A DNA stretch of 64,000 nt, taken from the NCBI RefSeq assembly GCF_001953985.1, contig NZ_MBEI01000001.1:62001-126000 (forward strand). The letters run 5' to 3'. Source of the stretch: Mycobacterium colombiense (GTDB lineage: Bacteria > Actinomycetota > Actinomycetes > Mycobacteriales > Mycobacteriaceae). How positions within the stretch are numbered: the first letter of the stretch is position 1; the number at the start of each line of letters is the position of its first letter. Of this stretch, positions 49,479 to 56,723 are shown piece by piece. Below the pieces are notes generated by a model. The model was not told the DNA's origin and ran no database searches. It worked only from the letters and a program-made list of their open reading frames with translations. The position numbers were made by a program, and so were the translations under genes.

Positions 49479-51146
49479 ATGCTGACGATGCCCGATGAGC
49501 TCCGCGGTACGGCCAGACTGTTCGATGCGGTGACCACCAAAGGCACCGCCTTCACCGAATCCGAGCGCCGGCGGTTGGGGCTCTTGGGTCTGCTGCCGAC
49601 GACGGTGAAGACCCTGGAGCAACAAGCCGCGCACTGCTGGCACGAATTCACCACTCGGCGCGACGATCTCGACAAACACATCTATCTGCGGGCATTGCAG
49701 GACCGCAACGAAACACTGTTCTACCGGGTGTTGCGCGACCACATCCCCGAGGCGCTGCCGATCGTCTACACCCCCACCGTGGGCGAGGCCTGCGAGCGTT
49801 TCAGTGAGATCTACCGGCGGCCGCGAGGATTGTTCGTTTCCTACGCCGAGGGTGACTGTCTGGACGAGGTGCTGGACAACCGGCCGCAACGCGACGTCGA
49901 TGTGATCGTGGTGACCGACGGGCAGCGCATCCTCGGCCTGGGGGATCAGGGCATCGGCGGGATGGGTATCCCGATCGGAAAGCTCTCCCTCTACACCCTG
50001 ATCGGCGGGATCGATCCCGCGCGCACCCTTCCGATCGTGCTCGACGTGGGTACCGACAACAGCGAACTTCTCGACGATCCGCAATACCTGGGCTGGCGGC
50101 ACCGGCGCATCGACGACGACGATTACTACGCATTCATCGACAAGTTCGTCGCCGCGGTGCGCAAGCATCTGCCCAACGTGCTGCTGCAGTGGGAGGACTT
50201 CGCCACGACGCATGCGCTGCCGATCCTGGCCCGCTACCGCGACAAGCTCCTCACCTTCAACGACGACATCCAGGGGACGGCCGCGGTCACCGTGGGAGCG
50301 CTGCACGGCGCCGCCAAAGTCGCCGGCCGCCCGCTCTCGCAGCAAGAGGTCGTCATGCTCGGCGCCGGCTCGGCCGGTATCGGAGTGCTCGACATGATTC
50401 GCCGGCAAATGATGACCGAAGGCTTGTCCGAACAGGAGGCCTCGCAGCGCATTTGGGTTGTCGACGTGGTCGGCCTGCTCACCGATGACCGCACCGACCT
50501 GTCCGACGCACAGCGCGGATTCGCCCAGCCGGCCGGCCGCGTCGCGAAATGGGGTCTTTCCGGGCCCGCCCAGCTCGCCGACGTCGTCCACCATGTCGAC
50601 GCGGGTGTGCTGCTCGGCCTGTCGACCGCGGCGGGTGCCTTCACCGAGAGCATCGTGCGCGAGCTCGCCGGCAAGACCGAGCGACCGATCATCTTCCCGC
50701 TCTCCAACCCGACGAGCCGCGCCGAGGCGCACCCCGCGGAGTTGGACCAGTGGACCGACGGGCGCGCCCTGATCGCCACCGGTTCACCGTTCGCGCCGCT
50801 ACACCGAAACGGCGTGGAACGCCCGGTGGCTCAATGCAATAACGTCTATATCTTCCCCGCGATGGGACTGGCGGTGACGGCGGCTCAGGCGACGCGGGTC
50901 ACCGACGAGATGATGCGGGTCGCCGCCGAAACCTTGGGCGAGGCATCGCCGGCCCTCGCCGACCCCGACCAGCCGCTGCTGCCCGCATGGTCGGACGTGC
51001 CCGATATCGCGGTGCGGATCGCGCACGCCGTCGCCGTGCAGGCTGTCGCGGATGGCGTCGCCCCGACGCGCAGCGACGCTGAACTCACCGAACGCATCAT
51101 GCAGGTGCGCTGGCTCCCCGAATACCCCAAGTCCGCGACCCGGTGA
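49479..51146 (+). CDS. mez: NAD-dependent malic enzyme
   Basis: This 555-residue enzyme oxidatively decarboxylates malate to pyruvate, or runs in reverse for anaplerosis. Family landmarks are present: YTPTVGEACERFSEIYRRPR, VTDGQRILGLGDQGIGGMGI, the metal site TFNDDIQGTAAVTVGAL, the cofactor site VVMLGAGSAGIGVLDMI, and FPLSNPTSRAEAHP. The length suits the large-subunit SfcA/MaeA type, like M. tuberculosis Mez (548 residues). ATG 49479 and ATG 49488 are both possible starts, and neither has a strong ribosome site. No partner gene adjoins it. It could supply NADH and pyruvate for lipid synthesis. Confidence 0.94.
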   Translation: MLTMPDELRGTARLFDAVTTKGTAFTESERRRLGLLGLLPTTVKTLEQQAAHCWHEFTTRRDDLDKHIYLRALQDRNETLFYRVLRDHIPEALPIVYTPTVGEACERFSEIYRRPRGLFVSYAEGDCLDEVLDNRPQRDVDVIVVTDGQRILGLGDQGIGGMGIPIGKLSLYTLIGGIDPARTLPIVLDVGTDNSELLDDPQYLGWRHRRIDDDDYYAFIDKFVAAVRKHLPNVLLQWEDFATTHALPILARYRDKLLTFNDDIQGTAAVTVGALHGAAKVAGRPLSQQEVVMLGAGSAGIGVLDMIRRQMMTEGLSEQEASQRIWVVDVVGLLTDDRTDLSDAQRGFAQPAGRVAKWGLSGPAQLADVVHHVDAGVLLGLSTAAGAFTESIVRELAGKTERPIIFPLSNPTSRAEAHPAELDQWTDGRALIATGSPFAPLHRNGVERPVAQCNNVYIFPAMGLAVTAAQATRVTDEMMRVAAETLGEASPALADPDQPLLPAWSDVPDIAVRIAHAVAVQAVADGVAPTRSDAELTERIMQVRWLPEYPKSATR

Positions 51147-51187
51147 ACGACGGCGGACCGTAGCCGCTTGAGATCTCCTCCGGGCAA

Positions 51188-51208
51188 TCGCTTCGACTGT
51201 CGAAGCGA
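51188..51208. repeat. 21-bp perfect inverted repeat downstream of malic enzyme
   Basis: TCGCTTCGAC at 51188-51197 and its exact reverse complement GTCGAAGCGA at 51199-51208 flank a single T. The repeat lies 42 bases after the mez stop and 242 bases before the PPE gene. It may form a terminator hairpin (9-bp stem, 3-base loop, no U-tract) or be an operator for the PPE gene. Confidence 0.6.
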
Positions 51209-51449
51209 CTGGTTATGGGTACCGGAACCGCGGTGTGAATATGTTCACTTTCCGTTCATGCACCAGTCAGGGCGGTGGCAACGACTTTGGCGGCTGACTG
51301 GAAATGCCAGCGCAGCAGCGCAATCGGCGAGGGACGCCGCTCTCGGCGCCGATGTTGCGCGCAGGATTGAGAGTTGGGAACGCGTGGTACCAAAGGGGAC
51401 GTGAGCGGGGGTCAGATGACCGATGCCCCCACGATCCCAGAGGAACTCG

Positions 51450-52778
51450 ATGCACTTCGCGGTATTGCCGCCGGAGGTCAATTCCGGCCGCATGTATGCA
51501 GGCGCCGGCGCGGGCCCACTGTTGGCCGCAGCGACGGCGTGGGATGAGCTCGCCGGTGAGCTGCACACCACGGCGGCCAACATCGAGTCGGTGATCTCGG
51601 CGCTTACCAGTGAACCGTGGCAGGGGCCGTCCGCGGCGGCGACCGCGGCCGCGGCCGCACCGCAGGTGGCCTGGCTGAACGCCACTGCCGAGCAGGCCAC
51701 GCAAGCCGGCGCCCAGGCCAAAGCCGCTGCGACGGCCTATGAGTCGGCGTATGCGGCAACGGTGCACCCGTCGGTGATCGCGGCCAACCGTTCCCAGTTG
51801 TCGTCCCTGGTCGCCACGAATCTGCTGGGCCAGAACACGCCGGCGATCGCGGCCACCGAGGTCGCCTATGGCGAAATGTGGGCCCAGGATGTCGCCGCGA
51901 TGTATGGCTATGCGGGCGCGTCGCAGGCGGCCTCGCAGGTGACACCGTTCACCCCGCCCAAGCAGACGACCAATCAGGGCGGGCTGGCCGCGCAGACCGC
52001 TGCGACCACACAGGCCGCCGGTACCTCGGCCGGACACGCGCAGTCGGGGCTGTCGGGCAACACGATGTCCGCGGTGCCGAACGCGCTGCAAAGCCTCACA
52101 ACGTCGTCGACGGCGTCCTCGGGATTGAGCGACTTCTCCAGCTTCATGAACCCCTACAACCTGGTGTCGCTCGGCTCCGCATTCCTCGGCAACGGCACCG
52201 GGCTGATCGGGGTATCGGGCGCCGCGGGGTTCATTTCCGACACCGAACACAAGATTGTGGAACCGGGCACGAAGTTGAAGGCCGTGCCGGACAAGCCGGC
52301 GATTTCGCGCCCGTCCGGAAAAGCGGCGACGGTGTCCGCCGGAATGGGGCGTGCGAACTCGTTGGGCGGCATGTCGGTGCCGCAGGGTTGGTCGACGGCG
52401 GCACCGGAAGTCCGCCTCACCGCGCTCGAGTCGCCCGCCGCCGGCGCTGTTCCGGCGAGTCGCGCCGGTTCCGGGCTGTTCAGCGGCCAGATGCCGCTGT
52501 TCGGTGGTGCGCCATTGATGGCGATGCCCGGCCGCGGCGCACCCGATTCCCGGGGTCGCCAACCGGCCGGCGCGACCGAGGCGCCCGGCCGCCAGGTCCC
52601 AGCGGCGGCGGCGCCGCAAGAGCGTGGGCAGTCGCAGCGCAGCGCGCCGACCGGAACCGCCGCCGAGCTACGCGAAATCACCGACGTGCTAAGCAAACTC
52701 GCGGAACTGCGAGCCACCGGCGCGCTGACCGACACCGAATTCGCCGAACAAAAGCAACGCCTGCTCGGCACCGGCTGA
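51450..52778 (+). CDS. PPE family protein with C-terminal SHOCT-like domain
   Basis: This 442-residue PPE-SVP protein begins [20 protein letters not shown] and has the usual PPE domain ([20 protein letters not shown]). The SVP-like [20 protein letters not shown] lies near residue 310. A Pro/Gly/Arg-rich linker leads to a charged C-terminal segment [20 protein letters not shown] followed by [14 protein letters not shown], which looks like a SHOCT oligomerisation domain. The ATG at 51450 has AGAGGAA just upstream. No pe gene is adjacent. The C-terminal domain should sit outside the ESX-recognised PPE fold and could mediate self-assembly or partner binding after export. Confidence 0.88.
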   Translation: MHFAVLPPEVNSGRMYAGAGAGPLLAAATAWDELAGELHTTAANIESVISALTSEPWQGPSAAATAAAAAPQVAWLNATAEQATQAGAQAKAAATAYESAYAATVHPSVIAANRSQLSSLVATNLLGQNTPAIAATEVAYGEMWAQDVAAMYGYAGASQAASQVTPFTPPKQTTNQGGLAAQTAATTQAAGTSAGHAQSGLSGNTMSAVPNALQSLTTSSTASSGLSDFSSFMNPYNLVSLGSAFLGNGTGLIGVSGAAGFISDTEHKIVEPGTKLKAVPDKPAISRPSGKAATVSAGMGRANSLGGMSVPQGWSTAAPEVRLTALESPAAGAVPASRAGSGLFSGQMPLFGGAPLMAMPGRGAPDSRGRQPAGATEAPGRQVPAAAAPQERGQSQRSAPTGTAAELREITDVLSKLAELRATGALTDTEFAEQKQRLLGTG

Positions 52779-52819
52779 GCCGGGCAACGCCAACCTCATC
52801 ACCGGCTCCCGACTCGCCC

Positions 52820-52847
52820 TTGACTTCATACATACAGTGTGTATGTT
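52820..52847 (+). promoter_or_regulatory. Promoter of the DinB/MPI-like gene, overlapped by operator 1
   Basis: TTGACT (52820-52825) and TATGTT (52842-52847) are spaced 16 bases and form a plausible sigma-A promoter. Operator copy 1 (52828-52844) lies within it, so a bound TetR protein would block RNA polymerase. Confidence 0.5.
52828..52844. promoter_or_regulatory. TetR operator copy 1
   Basis: ATACATACAGTGTGTAT is an 8-1-8 inverted repeat with one mismatch. It is the first of three related sites around the two-gene TetR locus; its centre is 21 bases from that of copy 2. Confidence 0.7.
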
Positions 52848-52848
52848 C

Positions 52849-52865
52849 ATACATACGGTATGTAT
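52849..52865. promoter_or_regulatory. TetR operator copy 2 (perfect palindrome)
   Basis: ATACATACGGTATGTAT is a perfect 8-1-8 inverted repeat 18 bases before the start of the downstream gene. Two copies spaced by two helical turns suggest cooperative binding of two repressor dimers on one face of the DNA. Confidence 0.75.
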
Positions 52866-52883
52866 CTAGTAGGTAGGGGTCTC

Positions 52884-53630
52884 ATGAGTGCCACGCTCGA
52901 CGCCATAGCGGAAGAACGCAGAATCGTGTTGGAGCTTTGCTCGCGAATGCCGGATCCATTGTGGGCGAAGGAGAGTGGTTGCTCCGGGTGGTCGGTGCAG
53001 GACCTCGTGTCGCACATGGCGTGCAGCTTCTGGTTGGCGGTCGATCCGTCGACGCTGCCCAACCCCGGCGGAATGCCCGCCGAACGCGCGGCGGACCTCT
53101 ATGTCGACTCACGACGCTCGATGACCCCCAAAGAGGTTGTGGCGGACTATGAATCGGTCAGCGCGCGCGGGCTGGAGGTGCTCGCGGCAATCGAGGGCCA
53201 GGACGTCGACATACCCATAGGCGACGTCGGTACCTACCCGGCCTCGGTGGTGCCGACGACGTTCGTCTTCGAGGCCTTCATTCACACACGGTACGACCTG
53301 TTTCCTCCGGATGGACCGTTGGATGGGGACCCGCCGCCCGTCGACGAGCTGCGGCTCGCCCCCACGCTCGACTGGATTGAAGCGGCGCTGCCACAGCAGA
53401 ATGTCAAGCTGCTCAACGACTTATCGGCCGGCGTGGAGATTCGCCTCGACGGTCTGTGCGCCCGGACCCTGCGTCTCGGCGCCCACTCCGCCGCCGCGGC
53501 GCGCATCACGTCCGATTCCCAGGCCTTCGTGCGGTGGGTCACCCAGCGCGGCGCCTGGGAGGGCCTCGGCGTGCAGGCCGAGGGTGACCCGTCAGCGCTG
53601 GATATCGTGCGCCGGCTCAGGGTGTTCTGA
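52884..53630 (+). CDS. DinB-fold / mycothiol-dependent maleylpyruvate isomerase-family protein
   Basis: This 248-residue protein has the N-terminal four-helix domain of the maleylpyruvate isomerase / DinB-like family (WSVQDLVSHMACSFWLAVDP, with a His likely to be a metal ligand). The second helical His motif is FEAFIHTRYDLF. The C-terminal part (LCARTLRLGAHSAAAARITS) resembles the sterol-carrier-like or MDMPI C domain. Family members are mycothiol-dependent thiol transferases acting on electrophiles. Two operator palindromes sit just upstream and the tetR gene follows 90 bases downstream, so expression should be induced by the TetR ligand. The ATG at 52884 follows GTAGGTAGGGG. Confidence 0.78.
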   Translation: MSATLDAIAEERRIVLELCSRMPDPLWAKESGCSGWSVQDLVSHMACSFWLAVDPSTLPNPGGMPAERAADLYVDSRRSMTPKEVVADYESVSARGLEVLAAIEGQDVDIPIGDVGTYPASVVPTTFVFEAFIHTRYDLFPPDGPLDGDPPPVDELRLAPTLDWIEAALPQQNVKLLNDLSAGVEIRLDGLCARTLRLGAHSAAAARITSDSQAFVRWVTQRGAWEGLGVQAEGDPSALDIVRRLRVF

Positions 53631-53674
53631 CGAGACAACCGCGACGCCACTTCGCCGGTACCGCAATCCACGAC

Positions 53675-53691
53675 CTGCATACGGTATGTAT
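53675..53691. promoter_or_regulatory. TetR operator copy 3, upstream of tetR
   Basis: CTGCATACGGTATGTAT shares a perfect right half with copy 2 and six of eight bases in the left half. It lies 29 bases before the tetR start, so the regulator probably represses its own gene. Confidence 0.7.
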
Positions 53692-53720
53692 GACACGGGC
53701 GGTGTGAAAGGTGAGGGCTG

Positions 53721-54338
53721 ATGGCGAAGGGCGGTCGCCGCACGCAGGCCGAACGCGCGGCCGAGACGCGTCAGGCGCTGATGGGTGCCGCGCGGCCGTT
53801 GTTCGCGTCGGTGGGATTCGCCGACGCGTCCCTGGAAACCATCGTCCGCGACGCGGGGGTGACACGCGGAGCCCTGTACCACCATTTCGCCGACAAGACA
53901 GAGCTGTTCGCGGCGGTCTTCGAGCAGGTGGAGGGGGAGATGGCCGTCCGGATGGGGGAGGCCGTCGCCGCTGCGGGGCACTCGGATCCGATCGAGATCA
54001 TGCGACTGTGTTCGGGGCTCTGGCTGGACGCGTGCGCCGAACCCGAGATCCAGCGCATCGTCTTGCTCGAGGCGCTGGCGGTGCTGGGATGGGAACGCTG
54101 GAGCGACATCGGGCACCGCTACAACATCGGGTTCGTGACCGGGCTAATCACCGAGGCCATCGACTCCGGCGCCATCCCCCGCCAGCCCGTCGAGGCGACG
54201 GCGCTGACGATCATGGGCGCGCTGCGAGAGGCAACGCTCTACATCGCCCGCGCCGACGATCAGCGCCAGGCGCGGGCGGACGCCGGCGCGGTGATGGACA
54301 GACTGCTCGAAGCGTTGCGCGCCAACACTTCCGGCTAG
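53721..54338 (+). CDS. TetR-family repressor
   Basis: This 205-residue regulator has an N-terminal helix-turn-helix (AAETRQALMGAARPLFASVG, then VRDAGVTRGALYHHFADKTE) followed by an all-helical ligand-binding and dimerisation domain. Three copies of the palindrome built on ATACATAC n GTATGTAT around the preceding gene and before this one are its likely targets. It would repress both genes until a small molecule binds. The gene is convergent with the cupin gene and overlaps it by four bases. The ligand is unknown; an electrophile or aromatic compound would suit the isomerase-like neighbour. Confidence 0.9.
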   Translation: MAKGGRRTQAERAAETRQALMGAARPLFASVGFADASLETIVRDAGVTRGALYHHFADKTELFAAVFEQVEGEMAVRMGEAVAAAGHSDPIEIMRLCSGLWLDACAEPEIQRIVLLEALAVLGWERWSDIGHRYNIGFVTGLITEAIDSGAIPRQPVEATALTIMGALREATLYIARADDQRQARADAGAVMDRLLEALRANTSG

Positions 54339-54700
54339 TCCGTGGCGACGTGCGGTGGGTCGTAGATGACGAGGAATCCAAGGTCGTCGGCGCCGGTGTT
54401 GACGAGACTGTGTACGACGTTAGCGGGGACCTTGACCAATGTGCCCGCCTTCGTCTCCCAAACCTGCTCACCGAGTTGCACGCGACCGGTGCCGGTAAGG
54501 AAATAGAACGCGTGGTTATAGTCGTGGTGATGCGGCGAGGATCGGCCGCCGGGGCCGAACTTCGTCAATTGCGCGCTGAATAGCGTGGAGTATTCCGCGC
54601 CGACCAGCTCATCACTGGTCCAAAAGTTCGGACCGAGATCGGTCTCATGCCAGACGATGTCCTCCGGTGCGATGACATTCTGTAAAAGATTGTGGCTCAT
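54335..54700 (-). CDS. Cupin-domain protein
   Basis: This 121-residue single-domain cupin has the metal motifs SPHHHDYNHAFYFLTGTG and VPANVVHSLVNTG. A divalent metal is expected at the His/Glu cluster. Cupins of this size act as dioxygenases, isomerases or sensory proteins on small organic acids. It follows the SDR gene by 42 bases on the same strand, with GGGAGAATTCTT before its ATG, so the two form an operon read away from the LysR gene. The substrate is unknown. Confidence 0.82.
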   Translation of the reverse strand: MSHNLLQNVIAPEDIVWHETDLGPNFWTSDELVGAEYSTLFSAQLTKFGPGGRSSPHHHDYNHAFYFLTGTGRVQLGEQVWETKAGTLVKVPANVVHSLVNTGADDLGFLVIYDPPHVATD

Positions 54701-54742
54701 AAGAATTCTCCCTGCTGATCGGATCCTCGAGTAGCAGGGCCG

Positions 54743-55453
54743 TCATGCGGCGATGCTTCCGCCGCCGTCGGCCCGAATGATCTGACCGGTGATATAACCC
54801 GCGTCCTCGTCGAGCAGCGCGCAGACGGCGTGTGCGATCTCGTGCGGTGTGCCGACACGGCGCAGCGGAATAGTCTGCAGCACACGAGCTTCGCGCTCGG
54901 ATCCGGCCGGGCTGAGTTCGCGGTACATCTCGGTTTCGATGGGTCCGGGCGCCACCGCGTTGACCGTGACGCCGGACTGGGCGAGCTCGCCGGCCCAGAT
55001 CCGGGTGCACGCTTCCAGCGCCGCCTTCGTGGCCGCATAGGGCGTGCGCTCCGCAGTGCCCAGTGTGGTCAGGCTGGTGACGTTGACGATGCGTCCCCAC
55101 CCGCTGGCGAGCATGCCGGGTAGCACCGCCTGGACCACCTGGACGGCGGTGCGCACGTTCAGGTCGTACGTGGTGAACAGATCGTCCAAATCGATTGAGC
55201 CGATGCGGCCGAATCGGGCGACGGCGACGTTGTTGACCACCGCGTCGACGCGCCCGTTCGTCAGCACGCGCTTGAGCACGGCGTCGGTGGCGGCGCGGTC
55301 GGCGAGGTCCGCCTCGTAGAACTCGCCCGGGAAGTCGTCGGGCCGGGTGCGGGCCAGCCCGATCGGTATGTCGCCGGCCGCCGCGATGCGGTCCGCGACC
55401 GCGCGCCCAATTCCCTTCGATGCCCCGGTGATCAGTACTCGCCGTGTGGTCAT
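54743..55453 (-). CDS. Short-chain dehydrogenase/reductase (FabG-like)
   Basis: This 236-residue SDR has the cofactor motif ITGASKGIGRAVAD at the N-terminus, NNVAVARFG, Ser in VNVTSLTTLG, and YAATK. It has the C-terminal GQIIRADGGGS common to ketoacyl reductase-like SDRs. The ATG at 55453 has AAGGAGG six bases upstream, so the in-frame ATG at 55474 is not used. It is first in an operon with the cupin and divergent from the LysR gene. A small catabolic or detoxifying step is likely, with the ligand of LysR being the substrate or product. Confidence 0.88.
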   Translation of the reverse strand: MTTRRVLITGASKGIGRAVADRIAAAGDIPIGLARTRPDDFPGEFYEADLADRAATDAVLKRVLTNGRVDAVVNNVAVARFGRIGSIDLDDLFTTYDLNVRTAVQVVQAVLPGMLASGWGRIVNVTSLTTLGTAERTPYAATKAALEACTRIWAGELAQSGVTVNAVAPGPIETEMYRELSPAGSEREARVLQTIPLRRVGTPHEIAHAVCALLDEDAGYITGQIIRADGGGSIAA

Positions 55454-55559
55454 GGTGTCCTCCTTGGAAGGCATTCGTATGATTACTTAAACGTTTTGGA
55501 AAGCCAATCGCTCATAATGTTGTTGATATGGGTGATCACATTGGTCTTATGGAGGATCG
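55454..55559. promoter_or_regulatory. LysR-SDR divergent regulatory region
   Basis: These 106 bases are AT-rich compared with both genes. They contain several imperfect repeats of the T-N11-A kind bound by LysR proteins. LysR should bind here to control both its own gene and the SDR-cupin operon. GGAGGATCG before ATG 55560 is the lysR ribosome site. Confidence 0.5.
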
Positions 55560-56420
55560 ATGACGACGTTGTCGCAGCTCAAAACGTTCATTGCGGTGGT
55601 CGATCAGGGTGGCTTCACGGCAGCGGGCCGACGGCTCGGGTTATCGCAGCCGGCCGTCAGCCGCACGGTTGCCACCCTGGAAAAAGAGCTGGGGCTGCCG
55701 CTGTTCCTCCGTCGCCGAGACGGGCTGTCCCTCACCGAAGCGGGTTCCATCGCGCTGACGCACGCGCGAGAGGCGGTGCGCCAGCTGACATTGATGCGCA
55801 CCGAGGTCGCCGGGTTGGCCGGCGACCTCACCGGAACGCTGAGCCTGGCAAGCGTGCCGTCTGCCACCGGCTCGCTCGTCGCTCCGCAGCTGCGCGCATT
55901 CGCCCAGCGGCATCCCGCCGTCACCATCCGGCTGCTGGAGGGCAGCGAGAACGAAATCTTGGATTGGCTCGACCAGGGCGCCGCTGAGGCCGGTGTAGTC
56001 AGCCTGCCCGTCAAGGGGCTGGACGTGGCGGTCCTCGGCGAACAGCAAATGGTTGCCGTAGTGCCGGCCGACAGCCGGCTGGCGTCCAAGGACACCATCA
56101 CCTACGCCGACCTGGCCAAGGAGCCGTTCGTCCGCGGCACCGGCGGCTGCGCGGAGGTGTTCATGCCGATCGCGCGCCGCGCCGGGATCGAATTCGACTT
56201 GGCCTTCGAAGCGCGCGAGATCGCGGCCACGCTCGAGATCGTGCGCGCCGGGCTCGGGGTGAGCATCCTGCCCAGCGCCGGCCTGCCCGAACTGAACGGT
56301 GTCGCGGTGCGACCGCTGCTGCCGCAGACCGTGCGGCGCCTCGGCCTCGCCATCTCCGCCAGCGCGTCGGCGCCCGCGCGCGCATTCCTCGATCAGATCG
56401 CCGCGCTCGGTCTGCACTGA
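55560..56420 (+). CDS. LysR-family transcriptional regulator
   Basis: This 286-residue regulator has the N-terminal LysR helix-turn-helix (LKTFIAVVDQGGFTAAGRRL, LSQPAVSRTVATLEKELG) and a C-terminal substrate-binding domain from about residue 90. It is divergent from the SDR-cupin operon with 106 bases between, the usual arrangement for a LysR protein that controls its neighbours and itself. A downstream link to the DAHP synthase leader (which begins about 90 bases after its stop) is not needed, since that gene has its own promoter and attenuator. Confidence 0.92.
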   Translation: MTTLSQLKTFIAVVDQGGFTAAGRRLGLSQPAVSRTVATLEKELGLPLFLRRRDGLSLTEAGSIALTHAREAVRQLTLMRTEVAGLAGDLTGTLSLASVPSATGSLVAPQLRAFAQRHPAVTIRLLEGSENEILDWLDQGAAEAGVVSLPVKGLDVAVLGEQQMVAVVPADSRLASKDTITYADLAKEPFVRGTGGCAEVFMPIARRAGIEFDLAFEAREIAATLEIVRAGLGVSILPSAGLPELNGVAVRPLLPQTVRRLGLAISASASAPARAFLDQIAALGLH

Positions 56421-56511
56421 TTCGATTCGGCGACCGCGGTTTTCGATCCCGGACCGGGGCCGCGCCGCGCGTAACCGCGACGCCGCTTTCAGCGGCGCCG
56501 CCCCGGCGTGG

Positions 56512-56517
56512 TATCTT
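56512..56517 (+). promoter_or_regulatory. Likely -10 element of the DAHP synthase leader
   Basis: TATCTT ends seven bases before the GTG of the leader peptide, which would place the transcription start on that codon and give a leaderless message. No clear -35 was seen, as is common in mycobacteria. Confidence 0.6.
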
Positions 56518-56524
56518 CGCCGAC

Positions 56525-56599
56525 GTGAACATCGGCGTGCGCGCGTATTGGCGCTTTATCGTGGCTCCGGGTGGAGCCAGCGATGCAGCGTCTGGTTGA
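56525..56599 (+). CDS. Aromatic-amino-acid leader peptide upstream of DAHP synthase
   Basis: A 24-codon frame with GTG at 56525 and TGA at 56597-56599 encodes a peptide containing NIGVRAYWRFIVAPGG. Tyr, Trp and Phe codons (56546-56557) lie within four successive codons, so a shortage of any of the three aromatic amino acids would stall the ribosome at the same place. Mutually exclusive stems follow: 56562-56568 with 56573-56579, then 56563-56572 with 56618-56627. The next gene is DAHP synthase, the entry enzyme to all three amino acids. The architecture fits ribosome-mediated transcription attenuation. A real peptide product is not required. Confidence 0.72.
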   Translation: MNIGVRAYWRFIVAPGGASDAASG

Positions 56600-56629
56600 C
56601 GCAACCGCACGACTGATACCCGGAGCCCG

Positions 56630-56663
56630 GCAGCGACCACAAGGTTGCTGCTTTTCGTTTTTC
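56630..56663 (+). terminator. Attenuator terminator in the DAHP synthase leader
   Basis: A 9-bp stem (GCAGCGACC 56630-56638, GGTTGCTGC 56643-56651, one G-U pair) with loop ACAA is followed by TTTTCGTTTTTC. This is a classic intrinsic terminator lying 60 bases before the DAHP synthase start. The segment GCAACC at 56601-56606, just after the leader stop, can pair with GGTTGC at 56643-56648 and would prevent the terminator. Confidence 0.75.
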
Positions 56664-56723
56664 AGGGCATCGGGAACCAGCGGGCGTGCCCTGGGAGCCA
56701 GCAGAGAAAGGCACACACCCTCC

